64,000 nucleotides of DNA from Lachnospiraceae bacterium (GTDB taxonomy: Bacteria; Bacillota; Clostridia; Lachnospirales; Lachnospiraceae). The translations under genes were made by a program, and so were the position numbers. The stretch is taken from positions 19,404-83,403 of the forward strand of contig JAFRWN010000040.1 in the NCBI GenBank assembly GCA_017437965.1. The letters run 5' to 3'. The notes under the pieces are model-generated. The model made no database searches. It worked only from the letters and a program-made list of their open reading frames with translations, and had not been told where the DNA came from. Of the stretch, positions 8,911-16,168 are shown in pieces (position 1 is the stretch's first letter; each line of letters begins with the position of its first letter).

Positions 8911-9858
8911 TTATTCTTTCCCTCCGTCGGAAGAATTGGTATAATCAATAAATATATCCTCAAGGGACTTAGTCATTACCCTGCTTTCAAGAATAACGAT
9001 CTTTTTATCCGCAAAAGCGAAGAATATATCATTCTGCAGTTTATCAGCATCAAGTGTGGTTTCAAGTTCACAGACAACACTTCCGTTTTCTTCGCTCAGG
9101 TTGTTGATCTTTACATAATTAAAGGAAGACAGAATCTCCCTTACGGTCTTTTCATCACTCTTGAATCTGTAATTCAGTACTGATGAAGCGGCGTTAGAAA
9201 CAGTAAGATTGTCCGTACTGTCGTTTGCAACAAGTCTTCCGTCGTTTATTATCAGTATTGTATCGCAGACGGCATTGACCTCCTGCATTATATGGGAGCT
9301 TAAAATAACGGTATGCTTTTCACGAAGTGACCTGATAAGGTCTCTCATTTCGTTAAGCTGAATCGGGTCAAGTCCTACCGTAGGCTCATCAAGTATAATA
9401 ACGTCCGGATATGAAACAAGAGCCTGTGCAAAGCCCACACGCTGACGGTAACCTTTTGAAAGATATTTGATAAGACGTCCTCTTACTTCGGAAATGCCGG
9501 TCTTCTCTTCTATCTCCCTTACATGTGCCTTTCTTTCTTTTCTCGGTACGCTCTTAAGCTCTGCAGCAAAAAGAAGATACTCTTCAACTGTCATGTCAGG
9601 ATAAAGAGGCGGGATTTCAGGCAGATAACCGATGTTTTTCTTGGCTTTTTCGGGCTCGTCAAGTATATCATAACCGTTTATTTCGACAGTACCGCTGGTT
9701 GCACCGATATAGCCTGTCATGATATTCATGGTAGTTGACTTTCCGGCTCCGTTAGGTCCAAGGAAACCATAAATCTTGCCGTCTTCAAGCTCAAAGCTTA
9801 TATCTTCAATGGCTTTTTTACTGCCATAATATTTTGTCAGACCGCTGACTTTGATCAA
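8911..9858 (-). CDS. ABC transporter ATP-binding protein (GldA-like)
   Basis: A 315-residue ATPase subunit. Walker A is GPNGAGKST (34-42), the signature is LSKGYRQ (133-139) and Walker B is IILDEP (154-159), with an extra C-terminal domain of about 90 residues as is usual for ABC-2 exporters. The start is TTG at 9858, eight bases after GGAGG; no in-frame ATG fits. It follows rsfS by 19 bases and begins the exporter set ATPase-permease-GldG-DUF4340, which seems to be transcribed with the upstream ribosome-assembly genes. Confidence 0.92.
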   Translation of the reverse strand: MIKVSGLTKYYGSKKAIEDISFELEDGKIYGFLGPNGAGKSTTMNIMTGYIGATSGTVEINGYDILDEPEKAKKNIGYLPEIPPLYPDMTVEEYLLFAAELKSVPRKERKAHVREIEEKTGISEVRGRLIKYLSKGYRQRVGFAQALVSYPDVIILDEPTVGLDPIQLNEMRDLIRSLREKHTVILSSHIMQEVNAVCDTILIINDGRLVANDSTDNLTVSNAASSVLNYRFKSDEKTVREILSSFNYVKINNLSEENGSVVCELETTLDADKLQNDIFFAFADKKIVILESRVMTKSLEDIFIDYTNSSDGGKE

Positions 9859-9877
9859 AGCTATGTCCTCCTAAGAC

Positions 9878-10207
9878 TCAGATTTCCTTAGCGTCACACC
9901 AGATTCTTTCAAGATCATAGAAATGTCTTGAATCGGTGATGAAAAGCTGTACGATTATATCATTATAGTCCATAAGTACCCAGCCGGAATTCTTGTTTCC
10001 TTCAGTCATCTTCGGGAACTTTTCTTCCTTGGCCATGCTGTTGTAAACTTCGTCAACAAGTGTATCAAGCAGGTTCACGTTAGATGCATCGGCGATGATC
10101 ATATAATCGCAGATAGTCGTCAGCTCCGAAACATCAAGTATCTTGATATCATTTGCCTTTTTATCTTCAAGTGCTGCCTTGATAAGATTTACCTCTCTGA
10201 GATCCAT
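9878..10207 (-). CDS. rsfS: ribosome silencing factor RsfS
   Basis: A 109-residue RsfS/Iojap protein, which binds L14 on the large ribosomal subunit and blocks joining of the subunits when nutrients are scarce. Family features are DLREVNLIKAALEDKKA at the start, CDYMIIADASN in the middle and GWVLMDYNDIIVQLF near the end. The ATG shares one base with the nadD-yqeK stop, consistent with coupled translation in the obg operon. Confidence 0.95.
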   Translation of the reverse strand: MDLREVNLIKAALEDKKANDIKILDVSELTTICDYMIIADASNVNLLDTLVDEVYNSMAKEEKFPKMTEGNKNSGWVLMDYNDIIVQLFITDSRHFYDLERIWCDAKEI

Positions 10208-11418
10208 TAAATTTCTCCTTTATAACGGCTGTAATAATTCAAAGTATTTAAGCTGCAGGGATTTACATATCTTCCCTTGAAGCTGACATAATCAACCGTT
10301 GCCTTGGTAGCATAATATACTGCCTTGTCAATATCGGTTTTCGCAAGCTCTCTCATTACATCGAGACCGGGTTTGCAATTCTGTGTTCTTGTAGGTTCTA
10401 TGAAATCCGCAACATATATTATTTTTTCAAGCAGACTCATTTCCGGTCTGCCAACAGTATGATAATATATGGCATCAAGTATTTCCTGATCCTTAATCTC
10501 ATAAATGTTTTTTGCAAGCAGGGCTCCTACCTTCGAATGAAGCAGGGCTTCTGCTATATTATCATCCTCCCTTTCTTCAGGGAGAACTTCGATATTGTTC
10601 TGATCGCACAGATTCCTGAGCTTATCGGCATCGAGATTCTTGGCACAGTCATGAAGTATTCCGGCAATCTCAGCCTTTTCTTTATCTGCCCCGTAAATTT
10701 CCGCAAGCTCTACTGCCGTCTTCATTACGCCAAGAGAATGGGCAAAACGGGAAGGCTTAAGGGCTTTTTCCATTTCGGCTATCAGTTTTTCTTTTTCATA
10801 TGCAAGCCTTCTGTCTTCCTTATATATATTATTGTTCTCTATATATGTCCTTACTTTATCAGGAACCAGTCCCTCTATGCTTTTGCCTTCCTTTACAAGC
10901 TCCCGTATCATGGTTGACGATATATCGGAAGGTTTGTAATCAATAATATGATAAACCCCGCCAAGCTCTTTTTCAAGCTTTTCCTTTAAAATTTCAAGCT
11001 CGTCCGTTCCGGTTTCGTTTCTTGAAAAGATTCCAAGCTCGGCATTCTGCATGATAATATCAGGCTTATACCAGTTATGGAAGTTCACAAAAGAATCGGC
11101 ACCTATTAAAAAGATAAAAACCGTATCAGGATGTCCTTCTTTCAATAACTGCATAGTATTTGCCGTGTAGGTGAAGCCTTCCATCGTAAGCTCAGTTTCA
11201 TTGACAAACACGTCGGAGAAGTCATCGGCATAAGCTTTAAGCATCTCCACCCTGTCAGTATTGCTTGCATATTCATAGGCCGGTTTATGGGGAGGCTTTT
11301 TTGCAGGCATAAGCCACAATTCGTCGGGCTTAAGTATTTCCCTCGCTTTCTCTATCATTTCGGCATGACCTATGTGCATAGGATTGAACGAGCCTCCGAG
11401 TATTGCTATTCTTTTCAT
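10207..11418 (-). CDS. nadD: fused nicotinate-nucleotide adenylyltransferase and YqeK HD hydrolase
   Basis: One 403-residue reading frame carries two enzymes. Residues 1-200 are NadD, which makes nicotinate adenine dinucleotide: GGSFNPMHIGH (8-18) binds ATP and ISSTMIR (166-172) is the second family motif. Residues 205-403 are a YqeK-type HD domain, with RFAH (224-227), the metal pair His256-Asp257 in GILHDCAKN and HSKVGA near 294-299. YqeK enzymes cleave diadenosine tetraphosphate symmetrically. In Bacillus these are adjacent separate genes; here they are joined through a linker rich in Lys, Arg and Glu at about 200-216. The start overlaps the yhbY stop by one base. Confidence 0.94.
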   Translation of the reverse strand: MKRIAILGGSFNPMHIGHAEMIEKAREILKPDELWLMPAKKPPHKPAYEYASNTDRVEMLKAYADDFSDVFVNETELTMEGFTYTANTMQLLKEGHPDTVFIFLIGADSFVNFHNWYKPDIIMQNAELGIFSRNETGTDELEILKEKLEKELGGVYHIIDYKPSDISSTMIRELVKEGKSIEGLVPDKVRTYIENNNIYKEDRRLAYEKEKLIAEMEKALKPSRFAHSLGVMKTAVELAEIYGADKEKAEIAGILHDCAKNLDADKLRNLCDQNNIEVLPEEREDDNIAEALLHSKVGALLAKNIYEIKDQEILDAIYYHTVGRPEMSLLEKIIYVADFIEPTRTQNCKPGLDVMRELAKTDIDKAVYYATKATVDYVSFKGRYVNPCSLNTLNYYSRYKGEI

Positions 11419-11711
11419 TATTTTATTCCGTCAATATCAATCTTGCTTTTCTTTGCCTTCTTATAAAGTACAATTTTCTTGCCGATAACCTGTACAACCT
11501 CAGAACCGGTACGGTCGGCAAGCAGCTGGGCGATTTCCCTCGGATCATCGTCACAATTATTAAGAACCGATATTTTGATAAGTTCGTTTACTTCTATATT
11601 TTCCCTTATTGCTTCGGTATAGCCGGGGGTAATGCTGCCCTTTCCGACCTGGAAGCTGGGAGTCATGTTCATTGCAAGTCCTTTAAGATAGGCTCTTTGT
11701 TTACTGTTCAT
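11418..11711 (-). CDS. yhbY: YhbY family RNA-binding protein
   Basis: A small CRS1-YhbY (CRM) domain protein of 97 residues that associates with pre-50S particles. It shows the family start SKQRAYLKGLA, the VGKG turn and the ending of the domain in VVQVIGKKIVLYKK. Two in-frame ATGs lie six bases apart; the second, at 11711, is chosen because AAGAGG then sits at a workable distance, while it directly abuts the first. It lies between obg and nadD-yqeK, a common order in Firmicutes. Confidence 0.92.
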   Translation of the reverse strand: MNSKQRAYLKGLAMNMTPSFQVGKGSITPGYTEAIRENIEVNELIKISVLNNCDDDPREIAQLLADRTGSEVVQVIGKKIVLYKKAKKSKIDIDGIK

Positions 11712-11723
11712 TGCCATCCTCTT

Positions 11724-13019
11724 CTATTTATAATAATCGAAAGAATGTCCGTACATTCTTACTGTATCTCCGTCTTTGATTCCGAGTGCCTCAAGTTCAT
11801 CAAGCACTCCGCTTCTCTTAAGGAAGCCCTGGAAGAACTCGAATCCTTTTTCGGTATCGAGATTTGTGTATCCGAGCATCTTTTCGATTCTCGGTCCTTC
11901 CACAACATATTCTTCGTTTTCCTCGTCATATTCGACAGTGAAAGGAAGATCCTCATCCACATAGTCCTCGGGGAAATATTCCTGCTCGAAAACTATTGTT
12001 TCCTTCGGCTGTGTCTTCAAAAGTTCATTGATCTTAAAGAGCAGTTCTTTTACATTCTGTCCCGAAACCGCAGAAATAGGAACGATTTCAACATTTTCCG
12101 GAATCTTATCCTTGAGCCCTTCCTTTAAAAGATCGATTGCGATATCCTGTTCTTCGGAAGATAACAGATCCATTTTGTTAGCGGCTATTATCTGAGGCTT
12201 TTTAAGCAGCTCAGGATTATATTTTTCTAGTTCTTCGTTGATTTTTATTATATCTTCGGCCGGATCCCTGCCTTCAAAGCCAGCTCCGTCTACGATATGG
12301 CAGATCACTCTTGTTCTTTCAATATGTTTAAGGAACTCATGACCAAGTCCGACACCCTCCGAAGCACCTTCGATCAGTCCCGGAATATCTGCAATCACAA
12401 ATCCGTCACCAGCAAGCTCAACAACACCAAGGTTGGGATTAAGTGTTGTAAAATGGTAATTGGCAATCTTCGGCCTTGCGTTTGTAACCCTTGAAAGAAA
12501 AGTGGATTTACCTACATTCGGAAAGCCCACAAGGCCAACATCCGCTATGGTTTTAAGTTCAAGGATCACGTCAAGCTCCATTGCCTTCTGGCCGGGCTGT
12601 GCATACTGTGGAACCTGCATGGTAGGTGTGGCATAATGCTGGTTACCTTTTCCACCGCGTCCTCCCTTAAGGACCACCTGACGACGATTGTCGCCTGACA
12701 TATCGGCAATTATCTTGCCGGTATTAAGTTCACGTATTATTGTGCCTGCGGGTACTTTAAGGACAAGATCTGCCCCGTCTTTTCCGGAACAGTTATTCTT
12801 TCCGCCTTCTTCACCGTGCTCGGCACAGAATTTATGCTTATAACGGTATTCGTTAAGGGTATTGAGTCCGTCGTCAACCTCAAATATCAGGTCTCCGCCT
12901 TTTCCTCCGTCTCCGCCGTTAGGTCCGCCCGCAGCGACAAAAAGCTCTCTACGAAAGCTTACATGTCCGTCGCCACCCTTGCCTGAGCGTATATAGATTT
13001 TCGCTGTATCCGCAAACAT
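11724..13019 (-). CDS. obg: Obg/CgtA ribosome-assembly GTPase
   Basis: A 431-residue GTPase for 50S maturation and stress control. It has the glycine-rich Obg fold (about 1-158; GGPNGGDGGKGGD), the G domain with GFPNVGKST (G1), DIPGLIEG (G3) and NKMD (G4), and the C-terminal OCT domain (about 350-431) typical of Firmicutes. It lies just beyond the rpmA terminator. No good promoter is visible in the short gap, and its nearest purine-rich ribosome site (AAAGG) is unusually far, about 13 bases from the ATG, so expression may depend on read-through. Confidence 0.97.
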   Translation of the reverse strand: MFADTAKIYIRSGKGGDGHVSFRRELFVAAGGPNGGDGGKGGDLIFEVDDGLNTLNEYRYKHKFCAEHGEEGGKNNCSGKDGADLVLKVPAGTIIRELNTGKIIADMSGDNRRQVVLKGGRGGKGNQHYATPTMQVPQYAQPGQKAMELDVILELKTIADVGLVGFPNVGKSTFLSRVTNARPKIANYHFTTLNPNLGVVELAGDGFVIADIPGLIEGASEGVGLGHEFLKHIERTRVICHIVDGAGFEGRDPAEDIIKINEELEKYNPELLKKPQIIAANKMDLLSSEEQDIAIDLLKEGLKDKIPENVEIVPISAVSGQNVKELLFKINELLKTQPKETIVFEQEYFPEDYVDEDLPFTVEYDEENEEYVVEGPRIEKMLGYTNLDTEKGFEFFQGFLKRSGVLDELEALGIKDGDTVRMYGHSFDYYK

Positions 13020-13043
13020 TAATTAATAATTACCTTTCATTTT

Positions 13044-13075
13044 GAAAAAAAGCCCTGAAAATACTTCAGGGCTTT
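13044..13075 (-). terminator. rho-independent terminator after rpmA
   Basis: An 11-bp perfect stem (13049-13059 with 13065-13075) closes a five-base loop and is followed on the minus strand by seven T residues (13045-13051 overlapping the stem base). It separates rplU-prp-rpmA from obg and probably acts as a partial terminator, since obg has no obvious promoter of its own. Confidence 0.85.
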
Positions 13076-13089
13076 AATAATCCGGAATC

Positions 13090-13374
13090 TTACTCCTCTA
13101 CGGGAACTACATTGGCATACTTCTTGCCTTTTGCTTTTGTCTGGAATCTTAAAACTCCGTCCGTAAGAGCAAAAAGAGTATCATCACCGCCGATGCCTAC
13201 ATTAACACCAGGATTAATTTTTGTTCCACGCTGTCTGTAGAGAATATTGCCTGCTTTAACGAACTGTCCGTCAGCTCTCTTGGCACCTAATCTCTTTGAC
13301 TCGGAATCACGTCCGTTCTTAGTGGAACCAACACCCTTTTTATGAGCAAAAAACTGAAGGTTCATCTTTAACAT
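13090..13374 (-). CDS. rpmA: 50S ribosomal protein L27
   Basis: A 94-residue L27. The start [16 protein letters not shown] aligns with the Firmicutes form, in which the first residues up to LQFFA are removed by the protease Prp before L27 can work in the peptidyl-transferase centre. An ATG at 13380 is also in frame, but the one at 13374 has GGAGG at nine bases and matches the usual family start. The prp gene encoding the processing enzyme lies directly upstream. Confidence 0.97.
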   Translation of the reverse strand: MLKMNLQFFAHKKGVGSTKNGRDSESKRLGAKRADGQFVKAGNILYRQRGTKINPGVNVGIGGDDTLFALTDGVLRFQTKAKGKKYANVVPVEE

Positions 13375-13388
13375 GACCATTTTCCTCC

Positions 13389-13718
13389 TTACTGAGTCGA
13401 ATAAACAATATTAACATGTTCGCCATATTCATCACAGATGCTTTTTATCCCAAGTTCATAGGATTTAAGAAGCAACTCAGCATCCTTAGACGGATCTTTA
13501 AGCGTTAAGCTCAGATACCCGCCTTCACTTTCATCTGCTGAATCAAGAAAAATCTTATCCCTGCAGAATGCATCAATACTATTTACGGTATTGAAAGAAA
13601 GTGCTGTAACTGCCGAGCAGACTATATCTTCTCCTTCTTCGGCATAGCCTGCATGACCTGAAACCGAAAATCCGGAAATTTTATCTGCTTTGTTTTTGAA
13701 TATGGATACGGTAATCAT
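13389..13718 (-). CDS. prp: ribosomal-processing cysteine protease Prp
   Basis: A 109-residue cysteine protease that trims the N-terminal extension of L27. The catalytic His and Cys are seen in [22 protein letters not shown]. The frame stays open for another 48 codons upstream, but that part overlaps rplU and looks like neither family; the ATG at 13718 begins the expected sequence [10 protein letters not shown]. The gene lies between rplU and rpmA as in most Firmicutes, next to its substrate. Confidence 0.95.
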   Translation of the reverse strand: MITVSIFKNKADKISGFSVSGHAGYAEEGEDIVCSAVTALSFNTVNSIDAFCRDKIFLDSADESEGGYLSLTLKDPSKDAELLLKSYELGIKSICDEYGEHVNIVYSTQ

Positions 13719-13741
13719 CCTTGTTACCCCGATTGTGCCAA

Positions 13742-14050
13742 TTAAGCTGTAATTGACTCGATCTGTACCTTTGTAAACAGCTGACGATGTCCGTTTTTCT
13801 TGTGATAACCGCTCTTTCTCTTGTACTTGTAAACGATTACCTTCTTTGCTTTTCTTTCGCAAAGAACCTTGGCTGTAACCTTTGCGCCTGAAACTACAGG
13901 TGTTCCGACTACAAGCTCGCCGTTGTTAACAGCAAGAACCTGATCAAAGGTAACGGTTTCGCCGACTTCAATGCCAAGCTTTTCAACATTAATGATATCG
14001 CCTTCAGCTACCTTATACTGCTTCCCGCCGGTTGCAATAATTGCGTACAT
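13742..14050 (-). CDS. rplU: 50S ribosomal protein L21
   Basis: A 102-residue L21 ([14 protein letters not shown] at the start, KKNGHRQ near the end). The ATG at 14050 lies eight bases after AGGAGG; the upstream in-frame GTG falls inside that ribosome site and is rejected. It is the first gene of the rplU-prp-rpmA unit and is driven by the promoter at 14134-14162. Confidence 0.97.
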   Translation of the reverse strand: MYAIIATGGKQYKVAEGDIINVEKLGIEVGETVTFDQVLAVNNGELVVGTPVVSGAKVTAKVLCERKAKKVIVYKYKRKSGYHKKNGHRQLFTKVQIESITA

Positions 14051-14128
14051 ATTAGGCACCTCCTATTATCATTACTCGCTGGCTATGGTGATCATCAGAT
14101 ACTTGTAAACCTCGCCAAGCGGCATACT
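14051..14128 (-). promoter_or_regulatory. rplU 5' leader, possible L21 autoregulatory element
   Basis: The 5' untranslated region is about 78 bases and rich in potential pairings, for example CTTG with CAAG around 14117-14120 and 14101-14104, and GGCGAG with later CTCGC-complementary bases. Known L21 leaders of Firmicutes occupy exactly this place and are thought to be bound by L21. I cannot fold it or match it to a covariance model here, so the identity is inferred from position. Confidence 0.45.
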
Positions 14129-14133
14129 CAAGT

Positions 14134-14162
14134 ACTATATCAAAAATCAAGGAAAAAGTCAA
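14134..14162 (-). promoter_or_regulatory. strong sigma-A promoter of rplU-prp-rpmA
   Basis: On the minus strand TTGACT (14157-14162) and TATAGT (14134-14139) are separated by 17 bases, five of six matches in each hexamer. It sits between the RNase G stop and rplU, so the ribosomal unit is transcribed independently of upstream genes. Confidence 0.85.
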
Positions 14163-14165
14163 TAA

Positions 14166-15377
14166 TTATTTTGAAATAAGCTTATATTTTTTTATTAAGG
14201 AAGAAATATCTTCATCCTCACGCTTTCTGGTAAGCTCCACAAGGCCAAGTTTGGTCATGTCTACAACCTGTGTACGCTTATCATTTTCAAATACCTTTTC
14301 AAGTTCCCTCATGAAAAGCGGAGCCGGAGTATTTTTGTCATTTATGAAATCAACTATTATAACGCCGGAATAATTTCTTAGTACCAGCTGCCTGGATATT
14401 TCCCTTGCCGCCTCAAGATTCAGTTCAAGAAAACCGTTTTTGAAATTTTTCTTCTCTGCCGAAGCCTTTGATGAATTGATATCAATCGAAACCAAGGCCT
14501 CGGTCTGCTGAATTATTATATGTGCCCCTGATTTGAGCCATACTTTTTCGGAAGTGATCTCAGTAAGGTTTTTGACCATATCAAAAATATTTTCAAGTGC
14601 CTGCTGTTCATCTGTATAAAACGAAAGCACGGGAAGCAGGTCCTGTCTGTAATCATTAAGATAGTCTTTCAGCTTAACATAGATATCCGGAGAATCTGTA
14701 ATTAGCTTTTTGCATTCAAGTTTTCCGCTGTCCCTTATTTTTGTTATATATTTAGGCGGTGCTTCATATAGAAGGCTGCCCTTGGTCCTTTTTCCGTTAA
14801 GGGAAATAATGTTTTCAAGCAGTCTGTGTCCTCGTTCATAGTCCGCAACTATCTCATCAGTTGAAGCTGAAACCGCATTGGTTCTTAACAAAGCAACCAT
14901 TTTTGTAGGTACTGCAGGGCTTAGGATCGAAGATAGCTCGTTCTTGAACTTCTTATCAGTAATCTTTGAAGAAAAGCAAACCTCAGTATTCTGCTTCTCT
15001 CCCATATATTTGACAACTGCAAGCCTTCCGTCTATTTCAATTGCCGGGCAGACCGTTGCAGGCTTTTTTCTTAGCGGCTGTTTTATCAGCTGTACGATTA
15101 TATCATCACCTACGTGTAGCTCTTCGTCCGGATGATCCTTGTCAGTCAGATAGTCAAAGCCCTCTTTAAGTTCCATATAGCAGTCATCAGGCATTCCGAT
15201 ATCCACATAGGCTGCTTTAAGATGCCAGAGTATTTTGTTGATATGTCCGACATAAACATTACCGTTGCGGAAAAAATCTTGCTTTTCTTCGATGTCAAGG
15301 CTGATAAGCTTCCTGCTTTCAAAGCCTGCGTTTACAATTGCATTGTTCTTTTCATAGATGATTATGGTATCAGGCAT
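14166..15377 (-). CDS. RNase E/G family ribonuclease, short form
   Basis: A 403-residue endoribonuclease of the RNase E/G family. An S1 domain lies near residues 38-125, and the catalytic aspartates are Asp299 in SIDINS and Asp343 in VIIVDFIND. The frame ends soon after GLVELTRKR, so the zinc-link cysteine pair and the small dimerization domain found in full RNase G (about 490 residues) are missing. It overlaps the upstream DUF2344 gene by 16 bases and precedes the L21 promoter, a common order near rplU. It probably cuts 5'-monophosphate RNAs; the lost C-terminus may change its oligomeric state. Confidence 0.88.
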   Translation of the reverse strand: MPDTIIIYEKNNAIVNAGFESRKLISLDIEEKQDFFRNGNVYVGHINKILWHLKAAYVDIGMPDDCYMELKEGFDYLTDKDHPDEELHVGDDIIVQLIKQPLRKKPATVCPAIEIDGRLAVVKYMGEKQNTEVCFSSKITDKKFKNELSSILSPAVPTKMVALLRTNAVSASTDEIVADYERGHRLLENIISLNGKRTKGSLLYEAPPKYITKIRDSGKLECKKLITDSPDIYVKLKDYLNDYRQDLLPVLSFYTDEQQALENIFDMVKNLTEITSEKVWLKSGAHIIIQQTEALVSIDINSSKASAEKKNFKNGFLELNLEAAREISRQLVLRNYSGVIIVDFINDKNTPAPLFMRELEKVFENDKRTQVVDMTKLGLVELTRKREDEDISSLIKKYKLISK

Positions 15378-16168
15378 AATGGCACGCTTTCCTCAGGAGT
15401 TCCACCGTAAAGCTCCACACGGTGTATCCTGAAATCATTTTTAGTAAGTTCGGTTCCTCCAAGTACCGACTCCAGAAACAGATCCGGAGAAATATTGGTC
15501 TCACTTCCGGCACTGAGGCTTACGATAAGGTATTGTCCGCTTTTAAATTCCGGAGCATGTAATTTCCCGTTTTTTACCAGCTCGATATTTACTACAGGTG
15601 TAGAATTCTTTGAAACATAGATTTCTTTATAACTGTCCAGCCCGTCGTCACTATAATAAATCTCATAGATATATTCTTTAAGATCAAGCTCTTTTTCACC
15701 CTTCTTGGTCTTCTTGATGATATTCAGCTTTTCTTTTGCGAGCAGTTTTCCAATATCTTCGTATGGTATGCTTAGTTCAGAACGATTTTCATCATCTTTA
15801 AGGATCAGAAGATATACTGCCCTGCTGATAAGTGACATGGAAGTAACAAGCTTTTTGTTTACCTCTCTGTCAGCGAGCTTTTCAGCCGATATGATATCAA
15901 AACCATGAGAAAGTGCCCCTCTCATCTTTTCAAGTATATGATCAAGCGGCAGTTCTTCCGTAAACTCTGTGTCAAGATATTCTCCGTCACTTGTAAGACC
16001 GAGGCCCAGTGGCTGCGCAAAGCTCAGTATCTGATGCGGATGATAACCTTCGGTATACTTTATCGGCAGACCTGTTCTTCTGAAAAGGCGCTGAAAATAT
16101 CTCATTACGTCAAGGTGGCCGATGAAACGCATGGTATCAAATTTTGAAAATTTAATTCTTACTCTCAA
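15362..16168 (-). CDS. TIGR03936 / DUF2344 radical SAM-linked protein
   Basis: A 268-residue protein of the family that always accompanies, or is fused to, the B12-type radical SAM protein upstream. The start RVRIKFSKFDTMRFIGHLD and the helix RYFQRLFRRTGLPIKYTEG are characteristic. An in-frame ATG lies further upstream (16186), but the TTG at 16168 with GGAGG eight bases before it gives the family's usual N-terminus, so it is chosen. It overlaps the radical SAM gene by 17 bases and RNase G by 16. The function is unknown; a role in RNA or ribosome modification is often guessed from context. Confidence 0.85.
   Translation of the reverse strand: MRVRIKFSKFDTMRFIGHLDVMRYFQRLFRRTGLPIKYTEGYHPHQILSFAQPLGLGLTSDGEYLDTEFTEELPLDHILEKMRGALSHGFDIISAEKLADREVNKKLVTSMSLISRAVYLLILKDDENRSELSIPYEDIGKLLAKEKLNIIKKTKKGEKELDLKEYIYEIYYSDDGLDSYKEIYVSKNSTPVVNIELVKNGKLHAPEFKSGQYLIVSLSAGSETNISPDLFLESVLGGTELTKNDFRIHRVELYGGTPEESVPLCLIP

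Noticed and set aside
11403..12128. A 241-codon plus-strand frame opposite yhbY and obg
   Set aside because: It is Phe/Ile/Leu-rich shadow sequence across two well-supported genes, with no ribosome site or family match.
13719..13862. Extended N-terminus of prp reaching into rplU
   Set aside because: The extra 48 codons overlap the end of rplU out of frame and are not part of the Prp family; the ATG at 13718 fits.
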